DNA of 64,000 nt, taken from contig JAVKOQ010000073.1 in assembly GCA_031835245.1 (NCBI GenBank), positions 10,001 through 74,000 on the forward strand, in the 5' to 3' direction. Below are positions 42,445 through 53,569 of this stretch, one piece after another (position 1 is the first letter of the stretch; each line of letters opens with the position of its first letter). The stretch is from Balamuthia mandrillaris. Its lineage: Eukaryota; Discosea; Longamoebia; Balamuthiidae. The notes below the pieces were generated by a model. The model saw only the letters and a program-made list of their open reading frames with translations. It searched no databases and was not told the DNA's origin. Both the position numbers and the translations under genes were made by a program.

Positions 42445-44658
42445 TCAGTTTAGCCAATGCGCAAGCTCCTCCTGCAAGACACCACGCAGCTGTTCTCTGG
42501 TACGTTGCTTAAATTCCTGTACTTTCTGCATGAACTTGTAATGATGATTCTTCCCCACCAGATCCCTGATCAACCGCAGCAGTACCTCCTTGCTGTCCAA
42601 CTCCGGCCAGGACAAGTTCCATCGCTCCAACCCCATCGTGTGCATTAGCTCCATCCCCTTGAAGTTATAGGACAGAGAAACAAATGGAACCTCCGCCGCG
42701 ATGCTTAAGTAAGCGGTGTACAACTTGGTGGCGATGCTGCACTTGGCGTGCTTCAGCAAGGCCATCAGGTACAGCGTTTCTTCTTCCTCCACGCTGGCCT
42801 CCAAGAAGACAATTCGTTGGAGACGAGGAAGCGGAGTAGAAGGAGGAGGCTCTTGTTGCTGTTGTTGATGCACTTCCTTCAGGATGTGTTTCAGGCTGAG
42901 GAAATCGCTGGAATCGACTAGATAGAATATCACCCAGTGCTCTTTGCTCAGCTCTAGCGCTGTCTCTGCCAACACTCTAAATCCAATAGTTGTCATCAGA
43001 ACAGAAAGAAAAAAGAAGGTGGTGAACGAAACCGACCTTTCAACTTGCCGAAACGTTTTACGACCGCCGTAACTGATGCTGCGACTGCTCCAACTGATTA
43101 GAATATAACTGTCTTGTGGAGATAGTGCCGTTCCAACTCCATCCATGATTCCAAAGTACTGCAGAGCGTCAGCGAGATGGCTGCTTAGTGGGTTTGAGGA
43201 GCCCGCCGTTTGTTGCTCCAGGTAAGCAGGAGGCGAAGGGGCTGACAATGTGGACATGATATCGGGCAACGTCTCCACGTCGGCTTCTAGCTCCTCCGCT
43301 TCCAGTTCGAAAAAGTACGTAAACTCATTCGCCAGTGCCACTACGTCATGCAACACTTTAACCTTGTGTGCGTTTTTTAGTTTTGCTGGTTTGTGTTTCA
43401 AAAAGGAGCATCAGACCAAAGTACCTGACGAGGGGATGGCAACAACCAATCCAACATAGCTCTGGTAAATGGACCTCTCACGCCCCCAAACACAGGCCTA
43501 ATTGCAGGGGTGCTATCCGCTTTCCCTTTCTCCCCTTCCCCATCCATCTCCGTAGTTTCCCACAAGAATCCAGTCGGCCTCTTGTTCCTCCTCCCATAAA
43601 GATATGTCATCAACTCCTCCACCTCTTCCTGCTTCACCACCGTCATCAGTTGCTGTTGCTGACCCTCATTTACACCATCACCTTCATCCTCAGTATCAGC
43701 CTTCCTCCTCTCCTCCTTTTCTTCTGCTTCCTCTTGCTGACCGCGGATACTTAACAGATAAGAGAGACGCTTGGCAGAAGCAAATGATGCGCTCTCTAAC
43801 AACCCAGATGCTGTCTCTGCCCATCCCGTTCCCCAAAGCAACAACGGCACAGCGGCATCGCTCTCGCTCATCGTCGTGGCCATCAGATATTGCTGCATAA
43901 AGTTGAGATAAAACTCAGAGATAAGGGTCCCTCCTCCCAGGATGATAAGGTCAATGTCCTCCGGGGGACGTTCTCTCTTGGCATCGGCTTTGGCCAGGTC
44001 TGGCACCAGGTATTCGATGGTGAGCATTACTGGAGGAGTAGAAGAAGAAGAAGAAGGAGAGGAAGAGCGGTTGCGATTGAGAGAAAAGAGCAGCTGGTCG
44101 AGGAAGAGACGACAAAGGGAGAAGGAAAGGTCGTCTCCAAGGTTGTTGTGCCCCGGCCATCCCACGTACCATGCCTTTATGTGTTCTGTAGTATGATTTT
44201 TGTTTGAGGAGATAAGAACTAAACAAAAAGAAACGACAAAAACACAGGAAAAAAAAATTACTCTTGTGGTGAGGTCGTGTGAGCATGGCTCGAGGGATGG
44301 TATTCCGTGAGTAAGTTTCAAAGGTTCGTTTATCAGCGTCCCAGCCGGCAAAAAAGTCAAAGAAAGACCGGCGCTGTGCGTCTTCTGGTTCCTCGTCTTT
44401 CTCTTCCTCCTCCTCCTCTCCGATGAACCGCTTCTTTTCGTTGAAGAACTGAAGCGCTTTCCACGGGCTTAGAAGAAGATCCATCCCTCCCTCCGCCTCT
44501 TGTTCGTTCTTCAACATCGCGACTTGGCCCTCTAAACTTTCTTTCTCCTTCTTTATTTCCACGTAGTAGCTCCGCACCCGGAGGAGCTGGAACGTGAAGA
44601 AAGCGAACCCTACCAACAGTATCACCATGTAATGCCATCCTTTCCGCATTCGCCACAT
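42445..44658 (-). CDS. Polysaccharide pyruvyl transferase-like type II membrane protein
   Basis: From ATG 44658, a short cytosolic tail is followed by one TM anchor (YMVILLVGFAFFTFQLL) and a stem coiled coil. Next comes the glycosyltransferase-like fold of the polysaccharide pyruvyl transferase family: AWYVGWPGHNNLGDDLSFSL, DIDLIILGGGTLISEFYL, GGVRGPFTRAMLDWLLP, SYILISWSSRSISYGG, and the C-terminal KLYTAYLSIAAEVPFVSLSY motif. Family members transfer pyruvate from phosphoenolpyruvate to sugars, but many eukaryotic members are untested. Acidic and poly-Gln insertions lengthen it to about 600 residues. Introns are near 44210-44270, 43385-43440 and 42980-43035. The type II topology suggests the Golgi. 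It converges with the helicase gene, 100 bp apart. Confidence 0.75.
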
Positions 44659-44883
44659 CGTTTGCTTTATTTTGTTGTTGTATGAACTCCTTCTCCTCCT
44701 CCTCCTCCTCCTCCTCCTCCTTGTTGGTTTCCTTCGTTTCGTTTGGTCTTTCTTTTTTTTTTTTGTTTGTCCACCACACGCCTTTTCCGCCAGCAGAGAG
44801 TTACTGTTTGGCCAAGCGGCACGTTATGACTCCCCGTGCAAGCACGTCGACAAAAATACATATATTGGCGCTTCTCCAAGGTA

Positions 44884-46063
44884 ATGGAACGGGCGGACAA
44901 GACAGAGGCGGAGGAGAGCAGAGCCCTTCCCTCCCTCCTCCGACCCTTTGCACACTCAACCGACTGCGACCTCTCCTGCAATGGTTTGACAGCTTTGCCG
45001 AGAGAATTTGGCCAGCTCAGCGCGCTTACCCGCTGCTTCCTCATCAGCAACGAGCTGACCTCCTTGCCGAGAGAGTTTGGCCAGCTCACCGCTCTTGTGT
45101 ACTGCGACCTCTTCGACAACAAGCTGACCTCCTTGCCGAGAGAGTTTGGCCAGCTCACCGCTCTTGTGTACTGCAACCTCAGCAACAACGAGCTGACCTC
45201 CTTGCCGAGAGAGTTTGGCCAGCTCACCGCTCTTGTGTATTGCTACCTCGACGCCAACAAGCTGACCTCCTTACTGAGAGAGTTTGGCCAGCTCCGGGCT
45301 CTTAACTACTGCAACCTCAACAACAACGAGCTGACTTCCTTGCCGAGAGTTTGGCCAACTCACCAGTCTCTGCATTTGCAGCCTCTCCAACAACAAGCTT
45401 TCATCCCTGCCAAGAGAGTTTGGCCGGCTGGGCGCTCTCAAGAGTTATGACCTGGATAATAACCCCTTGGCAGCACTTCCTTGCTCAATGGTTCGTCTTC
45501 TTCCACGAATGCAAACGCGCTGCCCTCAACCCTTTCATCAGCAAGAAGCACTTGCCAAACAAGAGAACGAAGAAGAGCAAGGGCAGAACGAGAAGCCTGA
45601 CCAATCACCACCCATGAGGAACGACCATGCAGTTGTGAAAAGTCTGTGGCACTTGAGTGGAGAGGCGGTGCTGAGGAACAATCTTCTGCCACCAGGCCTG
45701 TTGAGCTCTGTTCCAAACCCGCCCCTCACGTGTACTTCTTCTTCTCTGAAGGCGGAGAGGAGCACAAACCAGCAAGGAACAAAAAAAAGAAGGGAAAGAA
45801 GAAGGGGAAGTGTGGAGCCAGTTATCATGGTGGTGCTGCCAGACGAAATGAAGGAACGACTGGAACGATTGCAGAGAAGATGTGATGTTTGTGCACACCT
45901 GTTTTTGGAGGCAGAAGCGGAAGAAACAGGAGCAGAAGGACAAGCATGGAAATTGGTGAGAAGGTGTTGGGACAAGAAAAGAGGGGTGTGGTGGGAGTTG
46001 TTGTGTTGCAGCCAGAGCTGCTACAACAGGCCCCTTGTTGGATCCTCCCTTGCAACAAAGTAG
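44884..46063 (+). pseudogene. Leucine-rich-repeat protein gene with 2-bp frameshift
   Basis: From ATG 44884, at least five 23-residue leucine-rich repeats of the plant/bacterial-like type (LTSLPREFGQLTALVYC..) are encoded by nearly identical 69-bp DNA units. At about 45345-45350 the unit reads ccgagagtttgg instead of ccgagagagtttgg. This 2-bp loss shifts the frame and stops translation at 45450. In the other frame the LRRs continue (FGQLTSLCICSLSNNKLSSL, FGRLGALKSYDLDNNPLAAL). A non-LRR tail of about 190 residues with Cys/Trp-rich and helical parts then runs to a stop at 46063. The intact downstream frame points to a recent mutation, a polymorphism or a sequencing slip in a GA run. The function is probably protein-protein recognition. 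Confidence 0.72.
45000..45345 (+). repeat. 69-bp tandem units encoding leucine-rich repeats
   Basis: About five head-to-tail copies of a 69-bp unit carry 'ttgccgagagagtttggccagctcaccgctcttgtgtact'-type sequence with few differences. High DNA identity, not just protein similarity, indicates recent unit duplication or gene conversion. The reverse strand is also open over these units, which is a by-product of the repeat. Confidence 0.85.
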
Positions 46064-46199
46064 TTCTTTGCTCTTTTTTTTTTTGTTAATAACAAAAATG
46101 TTGCTGAGGCAGACTAAGAGAATCCGGTTACCCGGCTCGAGGGGCATTTTTGCTGGGGTACTTCAGAGAGATGAGCCCATTAAGGCCGAAGCATGCCCT

Positions 46200-46499
46200 C
46201 TAGGCCATTCTCCGTGTTATGTAGATGAGATGTTGATGTTTGCGTTTGCGAGCCAAGAAGGGAGATGTCACCCATAGTGATGGTTTGTTTTCGTTGATAT
46301 CATAGGATAAGAGCAGAAACCATGTGATGGTAGATAATGTGATGAAAACTTCGGAAGGGTGGAACGTCTTCTGATAGTGTTCGGGTGGAAAGCTGGCTTC
46401 GCCTTCGGGCTTCTGTCCCTGCGGCCAGTCCGAGATGGCGTTAAGGATAAAGCGAGGAAGGATCGGGCCAGCGAAGTCACGTCTTGACCTTCCGCCCAA
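46200..46499 (-). CDS. Small single-TM protein, hypothetical
   Basis: A minus-strand open frame, continuing upstream without an ATG to about 46550, encodes a basic N-terminal part (GGRSRRDFAGPILPRFILNA), then PQGQKPEG, an HYQKTFHPSE segment, and one TM helix (EVFITLSTITWFLLLSYD), then a basic tail. The layout resembles small mitochondrial inner-membrane subunits. The start is unresolved; a spliced 5' exon near 46550-46620 is possible. It lies between two + strand genes. No family is recognised. Confidence 0.35.
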   Translation of the reverse strand: MGGRSRRDFAGPILPRFILNAISDWPQGQKPEGEASFPPEHYQKTFHPSEVFITLSTITWFLLLSYDINENKPSLWVTSPFLARKRKHQHLIYITRRMA

Positions 46500-46720
46500 A
46501 TGATACTTTTTGGTAGAAAAACGCCAAAACTGCCAGACCGATGGAATATTATTATTTTGGCATGTCTACAATTAATTGCACACAGCCCCCCAAACTACGA
46601 CCAACAAAAAATGAATCAGCGAAAGGGAAGACCAAGGGGGGGAGTGAATGCTCCACTACCCGCTAGATCCACGTTTTTTCTGTGGGTGACGGCCACAACA
46701 AGTAGAAAGAAGAAGCCAAC

Positions 46721-48181
46721 ATGCAGCAGGGACCTAAAAGCTTTTGGGACGTACAAGAGGCCTTGTTGCAGGACAGTCGTTACTTGCAGCAGGTTTTGAG
46801 GGAGCTGCAACGGACCCGAGAGGCTCCTCCTTTGGCCTTTCCCACCGACCAGGCGGACAAGGAAGCCAGAGAGAAAGAGGAGCGCGAAAAACGAGAGAGC
46901 AAAGGAAACGCACAGCCACCCAAGCGAAAGTTTAAATGGGCAACTGCTGTGGACGAGCACTACCGTTTTGACCCCAGAAATGCAGTAGCCTTTCCCGACC
47001 TCTCCCTTTTGCCTTGGTGGAACTCCCCCTCCACTTCGCAAGAAAACGAGCTGGTCTTGAAAGGCATCGCTTTCTCTGAGGGTGGCTCAGAAGGAGTGTT
47101 CTTCCTGGACACCTCCCAAGGTGCCGTAGTGCTAAAGGGCTCCCGCCACCTGGCCACTGAGGCCTTCGCCCACCTGCTCTGCCTCAAGTGCCACGTCTTT
47201 TCCCCGCGCTTGTTGCCCGTCCGGTTGCAGGCTGAAGGTCCTTCTGCCATGCTCGCTGCGCTGCTGGACTTGGACCAGACCTACCTAGTGGCCAGCAAGC
47301 TGGCCACCCAGACGCATGTCCTCTTGAAGGAGTATGTCAGGGGGTGCACCCTGTCACAGCTGTTCTACGAGAAGGCGGTGGCCCTGTTTGGGGAGGGAAG
47401 GTTTGGAGAGGTGCTCAGTTCCAATGGGACTAGGCGGCTACGGGAGCTCGGCAGGCTGCTTGCATTGGACGTTCTTACCAACAACAGGTTAGTTGAGTGG
47501 AGCTCACTTTCTCTTTCAACATTTCTCTTTCTCTTTCTTTCTCATTCTATTGTTCTGCCTGGACACAGTGATAGGCTGCCGTTGTTGTGGAACAACAGAG
47601 GTAACGGGGGAAACTTGATGTTTGCTGGTCCAAATGGCATCCTCGTTAACATTGATAACAAGGTAAACACTGCTGGCTCCCTTCTCCTTTTCTTTTTGTC
47701 TCTTATTTGAACCAAAAAGGTGGTGCCAATCAACGGAGAGGCTTATCCCAAAAAACTGGAGGAGTACATGACCAACGTGCGGAGCTTATTGTCAACCCTC
47801 ATAAAGAACCCACTAGTGGAGCACAAGTCGTTCCAGACCATCAGAGGGCAGCTACTCTCCATCACCGAGTATGACATTGGAGAGAGAGGGTGTGTGGAGA
47901 TGCAACAAGGTTTCTTGCAAGTAGTGCACGGGCTGCGTCTAGGCGATGGAACCGAACCGCTGGGAAAAGAAGAGAAGAGGAGTGATGGAGAAAAAGAGGG
48001 AGAAGAAGAAGAGGAGATTCTCATTCATCTTTCCATGGAAGAGATGATGAGTTGGGTGGCAGCACTGAGGCAGTTGGAGAGCGCAGAGACGGAAGGATCC
48101 TTGCATCTCAACGAGATAGGAGTGGATTTCGTTTGGAATGTTTGCCAGCTGTTTGCTGAGTTCAAGGCTGCTGCTGCCTGA
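46721..48181 (+). CDS. Actin-fragmin kinase-type protein kinase-like protein
   Basis: Exons 46721-47487, 47569-47662 and 47720-48181 join in phase. After a charged N-terminal helix (EKEEREKRESK) comes the atypical kinase fold first described in Physarum actin-fragmin kinase: GGSEGVFFLDTSQGAVVLKG (nucleotide loop and Lys), HVLLKEYVRG, LGRLLALDVLTNNSDRLPLL (catalytic loop Asp), NNRGNGGNLMF and NIDNK (metal-binding Asp). The Physarum enzyme phosphorylates actin in complex with fragmin; substrates here are unknown. An acidic loop (EEKRSDGEKEGEEEEE) lies in the C-terminal region. The conserved catalytic residues suggest an active enzyme. The Kelch repeats of the Physarum enzyme are absent. Confidence 0.85.
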
Positions 48182-48345
48182 CTCGTCTTCCCTTTCGCTG
48201 TTTCTTTTGTCTATATTGCTTTCCAAGAATTTTTGTGATATTCGATATAGTTCTAATTTTTTCGATTGACGATATTTTAAAAAGGAAAATTATAAACAAT
48301 AATTGACAACAAAACAAAATAATATCAAAGAGGCAAAGTGGTGAG

Positions 48346-50038
48346 ATGAAGCGGCGGAGGGAGGGCATGCGAGAGGTGGAGGAGGTGGTGAAGCGTGTCT
48401 TTGCCCCGCACTGGTTGACGCGGTTGCCGCCTGACCGTTTGAGCGTGTGGAACAAGATAAGCCCTCGCTGGAAACCTGCCATCAAGACCTTGCTCTCCGT
48501 TTGTCCTGCCACCGAAGGCAATCGTGTCTCTCTCTTTGTGGATGGTTCGTCGCTACCCTTTTTTTTTTTGTGTTGGGTTTGATCAGCACACAAAAAATAA
48601 TATCACTCTTTTAATCCTCTCTTTGATTTGACTGCACTGACTCCTTTTGCCTTGTCTCCTTCTCTCTCTCGCGCTCTCTCTTTTCTCTCCTCTCTCTTTT
48701 GTCTTCTCTCCTCTCCCCTTATACAGGCGATGCGGCTTTTGAAGAGCAATGGAAGGCCATAGCAAACGTACGATTCCCTCTCCACCACAAAACTACATCA
48801 CAAAAACCTGTGATTAAACGGCGACGAACCAAACACAGGCGCGAAGACACGTGTGGTGGGCTGTCTACACAATATCCCCAGATCCGGTTGGGTTTCGCTC
48901 TTTGGCGCACCTGACGAAAGCCAAGGCTGCTGGCTGCGATGTACTTTTGCTCTATGATGCAGTTGGTTCCAGCAGCATGCGGTCTCGCCATTTTGCGGAC
49001 CTTCATAAACTTGACAGCGACTGTAACGATTCTACTTCTCTGCTTTCTCGCTCTCTCCTCACTCTCTCTTTCTCTCTCTCCTCCTCCTCCTCCTCCTCCT
49101 CCTCCTCCTCCTCCTCCTCCTCCTCCTCCTCCTCCTCCTCCTCCTCCTCCTCCTCCCTCCTCCTCCTCCTCCTCCTCCTCCTCCTCCTCCTCCCTCCTCC
49201 TCCTCCTCCTCCTCCTCCTCCTCCTCCTCCTCCTCCTCGCTTCTTTCACTCACTATTGATGCACTATAGCCACATTAGAGTTCAACCCTGTAATGCATGT
49301 GAAACACCTGTGGAAGTATTGGCCACCGGATGTTATCAGTATCATCAAAGGAGCTGGCTTCCGTCTTCACCACAAGATGCTGATAGCAGACGATGTAGCA
49401 TTCATAGGTTAGTTGCCTCTCTAGCTCTATTCTTTTTTGTCTGGTATATTTAATGTTGCGGCAATCTTCTACAGGAAGCATGAACATTGGAGAGGAGTAT
49501 GGAGGTGTGAAGTCAGGTGGCACGGGTACGTAGTTGGCCTCTCCACTACTCCCGTCACATTTCTCTCTGACTGCTGCGATTCGTTTATTTTTTTTTCTAC
49601 ACAATGTAGGCCTCTTTCGAGATACTACGTTGAAGTTGGAAGGACCTGCCGTACGAGATATTCAGCAAGTCTTCCTTGCTTCTTTACAAGAGGCGGCGGC
49701 TGAGACCGAACAAGCTAAAAGGTTACATTTCATAGTTGCTTGTTAGTTTAAATTCTCTTTGCTAAACGAACTGGTTCGACTCTAATAGAATAATGGAACG
49801 AGTTTCAAAACGGATAGCAGAAGAAGAACGAAGAAATCAGCAGGTTTTTGACGATGGCGTATTTGTTCAAGTCCTGCAATCCAACATTCGGAAAGAAGAA
49901 CGTAAGCTGCAAAAAGCCATGCGAGTAGCCTTGGCCAATGCCACAAACAATTGCTACTTGACTTCTCCCTATTTTTTGCCTCCTCGGGTTTTAAAGGTTT
50001 GGCCCTTTGTTTATTTTATTTAATTATATTATATGCAC

Positions 50039-50080
<42 letters not shown>

Positions 50081-50887
50081 CTCTCAAACTTAACAATCAA
50101 TACCATCAATATAACAGAGAGCAATTCTAAGGGCTAAGAAACGAGGGGTCGATGTTCGGATCATGACGGCTGGCTACAGCGATGTGCCCCTGGTTCGCTC
50201 CGCCAGTCAGCACATCTACTCCTCCTTTTTGAAGCGTGGCGTGAAAGTCTATGAAATGTTTGGTACGAAACACCACAAACGAACATTGCACGCTAAAACG
50301 GCCACTATCGACGGCATTTGCAGCATTGTTGGCTCCTTCAACCTTGATGCATGGAGTCATCATGGCAACATGGAACTCGTTGTCGCCACTTTGGACGCTA
50401 GCCTCGCTTCCCAATTAGAAACTCAAGTGAGTACTTGCTCTTGAGAACAAGCACTGTGCTTGCTATGGCTAACTTTCTTTCTGCTTCACAGTTTCATGAA
50501 GACTTGAAGCTATGCAAGGAAGTAACTTTGGAGGAGATGGAAAAGCGTCCAATCTTCGACAAGTTGAGCAGCTGGTTGTGGTACCAGTTTTTCACTATCT
50601 TTGGACCACCCAGCATACCCGACGATCCAACCGAAGGCGATGATGACGAGGAGGATGACGACGATGACGATGATGAAGACGACAGAACTACTTATCCATC
50701 CACCTCTCAAAAGGCATCCTCTGGCGATCGCTCCACTACTCCTCCTTTTGCTCCTACTCGCCCAGTTTCTCGCACAACTTCTTCTTTTGTTTCTGTGTTT
50801 TCTTCTCTCCCGTCCTCTCCCCTTTTTCTCTCTGCATCTCTCGTCCTAAGCTTACAACACTCCATCAAACGCTATTTTGCTTACTAA
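48346..50887 (+). CDS. Phospholipase D superfamily, cardiolipin synthase-like
   Basis: From ATG 48346, the start is basic and followed by NRVSLFVDGDAAFEEQWKAI, then ARRHVWWAVYTISPDPVG (exons joined at 48767/48839). The first HKD motif is HHKMLIADDVAFIGSMNIG and the second is LHAKTATIDGICSIVGSFNLD. Both have His, Lys, Asp and the downstream GSxN. Sequence around YLTSPYFLPPRVLKRAILRA matches bacterial cardiolipin synthases and related transferases. Acting on phosphatidyl groups is the family role. The C-terminus has a poly-Asp/Glu stretch (50640-50690) and a Ser-rich hydrophobic end. The second intron contains a (TCC)n array of about 170 bp. Bacterial-like sequence in a eukaryote suggests old transfer or organelle origin. 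Confidence 0.85.
49079..49240. repeat. (TCC)n trinucleotide array in PLD intron
   Basis: About 160 bp of TCC/CTC repeats, interrupted twice by CCCTCC, lie within an intron of the PLD-like gene. The long open frames over it (poly-Ser/Leu/Pro, or poly-Glu/Gly/Arg on the other strand) are artefacts. Confidence 0.9.
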
Positions 50888-50971
50888 AAGATGAAGAGAT
50901 GTTTGCTTTTTTTACGTCGTTCTGTTATTTTCTTGTTGTCTCTCTTTCCTCCTTCCATTTTATTTCACTAG

Positions 50972-52766
50972 CTATTCACAGGGAGAACACGCTACTAAAT
51001 CGAGATCGATAAGATGCAGCTGCTCCGTTAGTTCAGTCATCCGCTCCATTTCCTCGCTTATGTTGATGTTTTCTTCCCCTTCCTTCTCTTCTTTATGTTG
51101 GCGGAACAGCATTAACCTATCATTCGCCTTCGTTTGTTGTTGGGTTAGGTGAGAGTCTAGTTGTTGGATAGCTTCTAAGATGGCGCTTTTAATGCTCTGC
51201 AGCCTACCTTCGTTACTGCAAGAAGGCAATGAAAATGAGGTCGCAGAGGAAGAAGAAGAAGAAGATTCGAAGATACGAGAGGAAGAAGATGAAGAAAGAG
51301 CGGCTGAAACGAAAGACGAGGAAGACGTGGAAGAAAGAGAAGGCGAAGGAGGAGGGGCAGATGAAGGCGGAGAAAGTGCATCTAGCAGTTCATAAGTGAC
51401 TCTTTTTCCTTGCTCCCTTACTGCCAGCAAGTGTTTACCACTCAGAGAAGCAGAAGAAGCGTAGACAGTCGATGAATCGGGACATGAAGCCGATGATGAC
51501 GATAAAGATGAAGGCAATGAAGAGGAAGAAGAGGAGGGAGGCGAAAGCGAAGTATTCTTAGCAGTACGCGTTTTGTAAGCGATTAACGTTCGTTGTGCAT
51601 CTCGCAAGCATTCTTCCAAAAGATCGCCAACTCCTTGTTGCCTTTCAGGGGCAACAAAAGAGGAGGAGGAAGAAGAAGGAAAACTTATATCATGGCTAAT
51701 GAGATCTCCCAAAGAGCGCGGCGAGAGCCCATCCGAAGCGGAGTGTTCACTATCGCTTTCATCACTGCCGCCTTCCCCCTCATCGCTGCTCTCAAAGTCA
51801 TCATCCGCCTTTACCACTTCTGCCTCTTTCTCTTCTTCCTCTTCTTTATCCTCCTGCTTATCTACGCGAATGACTCTACGAACGTTATGGACACCATCTT
51901 CTGCTCTGTTAACAGTAATGCTCCACGTTCGCGTTCGATGACAAGTCGGAGAGACGATAGCAGGCTCTCGGGTTTCTGCTTCCTCTGCAGCAACTTTTTC
52001 TTTGTTGTTGCTCAACAACTTTCTTTCAGCCGCGGCAGTTGCTTTGCGCAGATCGTTCAGCCGCCTCTCCTCTTTCAGGCGTTCTCGCTTGAGGGCGGCC
52101 ACTTCCTCAAAGTGTTTTTGCATTTGCGACAAAATGTGATGATCCGGCGAGGAGGCAGCAGGTAAGGAAGAGGAGAAACGAGCTTGTTGTTGGAGCGTTG
52201 CAACCGCCTTTCCTATCACTTTCAGCCATTGTTTCTTTTCCTCTTTGGAGTTGCAACTTGCGGGGAAAAATAGGTAAGAAGACCCAAAATGAGAAAGAGA
52301 CGACAGCATAACAGACAAGAAAAAAACGAACCTGAGACAAAAGGTGCGTCGGGCAGTGTAGATAGCAAAGGCGTTGGGGCGTCGTATCTTTGGGTCTTGG
52401 GAAAGGTCCACTGCAGCCACGGCGTTTGTCAGGTTGATCACGCCCAACGCCTTGGATGAGGTTTCGCTGTGGTAGTATCTTACTTGAGATGGTTCCGAAA
52501 GCATCACAAAAAATCGTGTCTTCCTGGATGAAGGAAACAAGAAGGTGAGACATCAACTGCGGTACAGCAACTCAAAAAAAATAAGCAGTCGAGGTTATTG
52601 CCGTACCATTTCTTATGAAGGCGACCCTTCTTCTTCATCCAGCCTTGCTTCAAGACTGTGTAGAGTCAGCAGGAATTGAGAGTCAAAAAAAAAACAGTCA
52701 TCGGATTTTTTTTTGGGGTGGGGTGGGGAGTGGGGGGTGGGGAGGGTTACCTATGGGATCGTCCAT
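50972..52766 (-). CDS. N-terminal PH domain protein with coiled coil and Ser-rich tail
   Basis: From ATG 52766, short exons join in phase as MDDPI-VLKQGWMKKKGRLHKKW-KTRFFVMLSEPSQ (introns near 52752-52656 and 52616-52527). They form a PH domain to about residue 105, ending FCLR...KEEKKQWLKVIGKA. Next come a coiled coil (HFEEVAALKRERLKEERRLN), an acidic region (EEEEEKEAEVVKADDDFES), long Ser runs, and a final helical segment (SIKSAILEAIQQLDSHLTQQ) ending HLIDLDLVACSPCE. PH domains bind phosphoinositides or proteins, so it is probably a membrane-recruited scaffold. No enzymatic domain is seen. The intron near 52265-52335 is placed by frame only. Confidence 0.72.
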
Positions 52767-53194
52767 GGTCAGCTGAACGCCAACAAATCCCCCAGGCAGT
52801 GGGCTGTGCTGGGTTTTCTGTTTGATTCCTTCTCCTGTGCCGCTCTATCTACATTTTCGTCCGAAGGGACGTCATCATCGGTTACCTATTTTCGTCAACT
52901 TTGTCGACAATTAGTTTTTCCTGATGGGTTTTCGATTAAATTTCGCATAGATGATCTGCAAACATCTGAGGGTTGGATCCCCATTTCAGGCAGCGGTAAG
53001 GACAGTTGTAGTGCCCCAAAGCGTCCTGATCTTCATGGCCGGTTACTCTCCCCGCTCTGTGGACAAGATTTACCCCCTCCCATTTTAATATCTGCGCTAC
53101 AACCAGAAAAGGGCAACAGGAAAGAAAGGCAAGGAGTGTGCAGTGGGAGAGAGCGAGAAGCACACCTCACCACGAGCAAACAAGAGGAGGGAGA
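52767..53194. other. Spacer between divergent genes
   Basis: This 428-bp region lies between the PH-protein start (-) and the ABCD start (+). It holds TTTCGTCCGAAG and short GTCG/CGAC elements but no frame that looks like protein. It probably holds both promoters. Confidence 0.35.
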
Positions 53195-53528
53195 ATGAGC
53201 TCCGTGCCGAGCAAACGTTTCCTCAAGTTCTTGCAACAGAGCGACCCAAAGAACAAGTGGTATGTGGGTGGGGGGGCCGCCCTGCTGGTGGTCGCTGTGG
53301 TGGCGGGGATGAACGCCCTCTCCACGCGCAGCAAAAAGGGGGAGGCAGAGTCCCTGCTGAAGAACACGGGGCAGGCCAAGACCAAGAAAGCGTCCGTCAA
53401 CAAGGAGTTCTTTCGTACCTTTTCCCGCTTTTGGCCTATCATTGTCCCAGGCGCGCTTTCTCGTGAGTCTTTTATCATGTTCATCATTGCGCTCATCTTG
53501 ATCGTATGCTCTCTTTTCTTGCCTTGCT

Positions 53529-53569
<41 letters not shown>

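Noticed and set aside
44667-45227. Minus-strand repetitive frame (SWPNSLGKEVSSLL units)
   Set aside because: It is the complement of the 69-bp LRR units; the plus strand encodes clear leucine-rich repeats while this frame matches no known repeat.
48719-49259. Long poly-Ser/Pro and poly-Glu/Gly/Arg frames
   Set aside because: Artefacts of the (TCC)n array within a PLD-gene intron.
51593-52165. Plus-strand frame of about 190 codons with hydrophobic stretches
   Set aside because: It lies antisense to the coiled-coil/acidic part of the PH-domain gene, which has a coherent domain order and splice phases.
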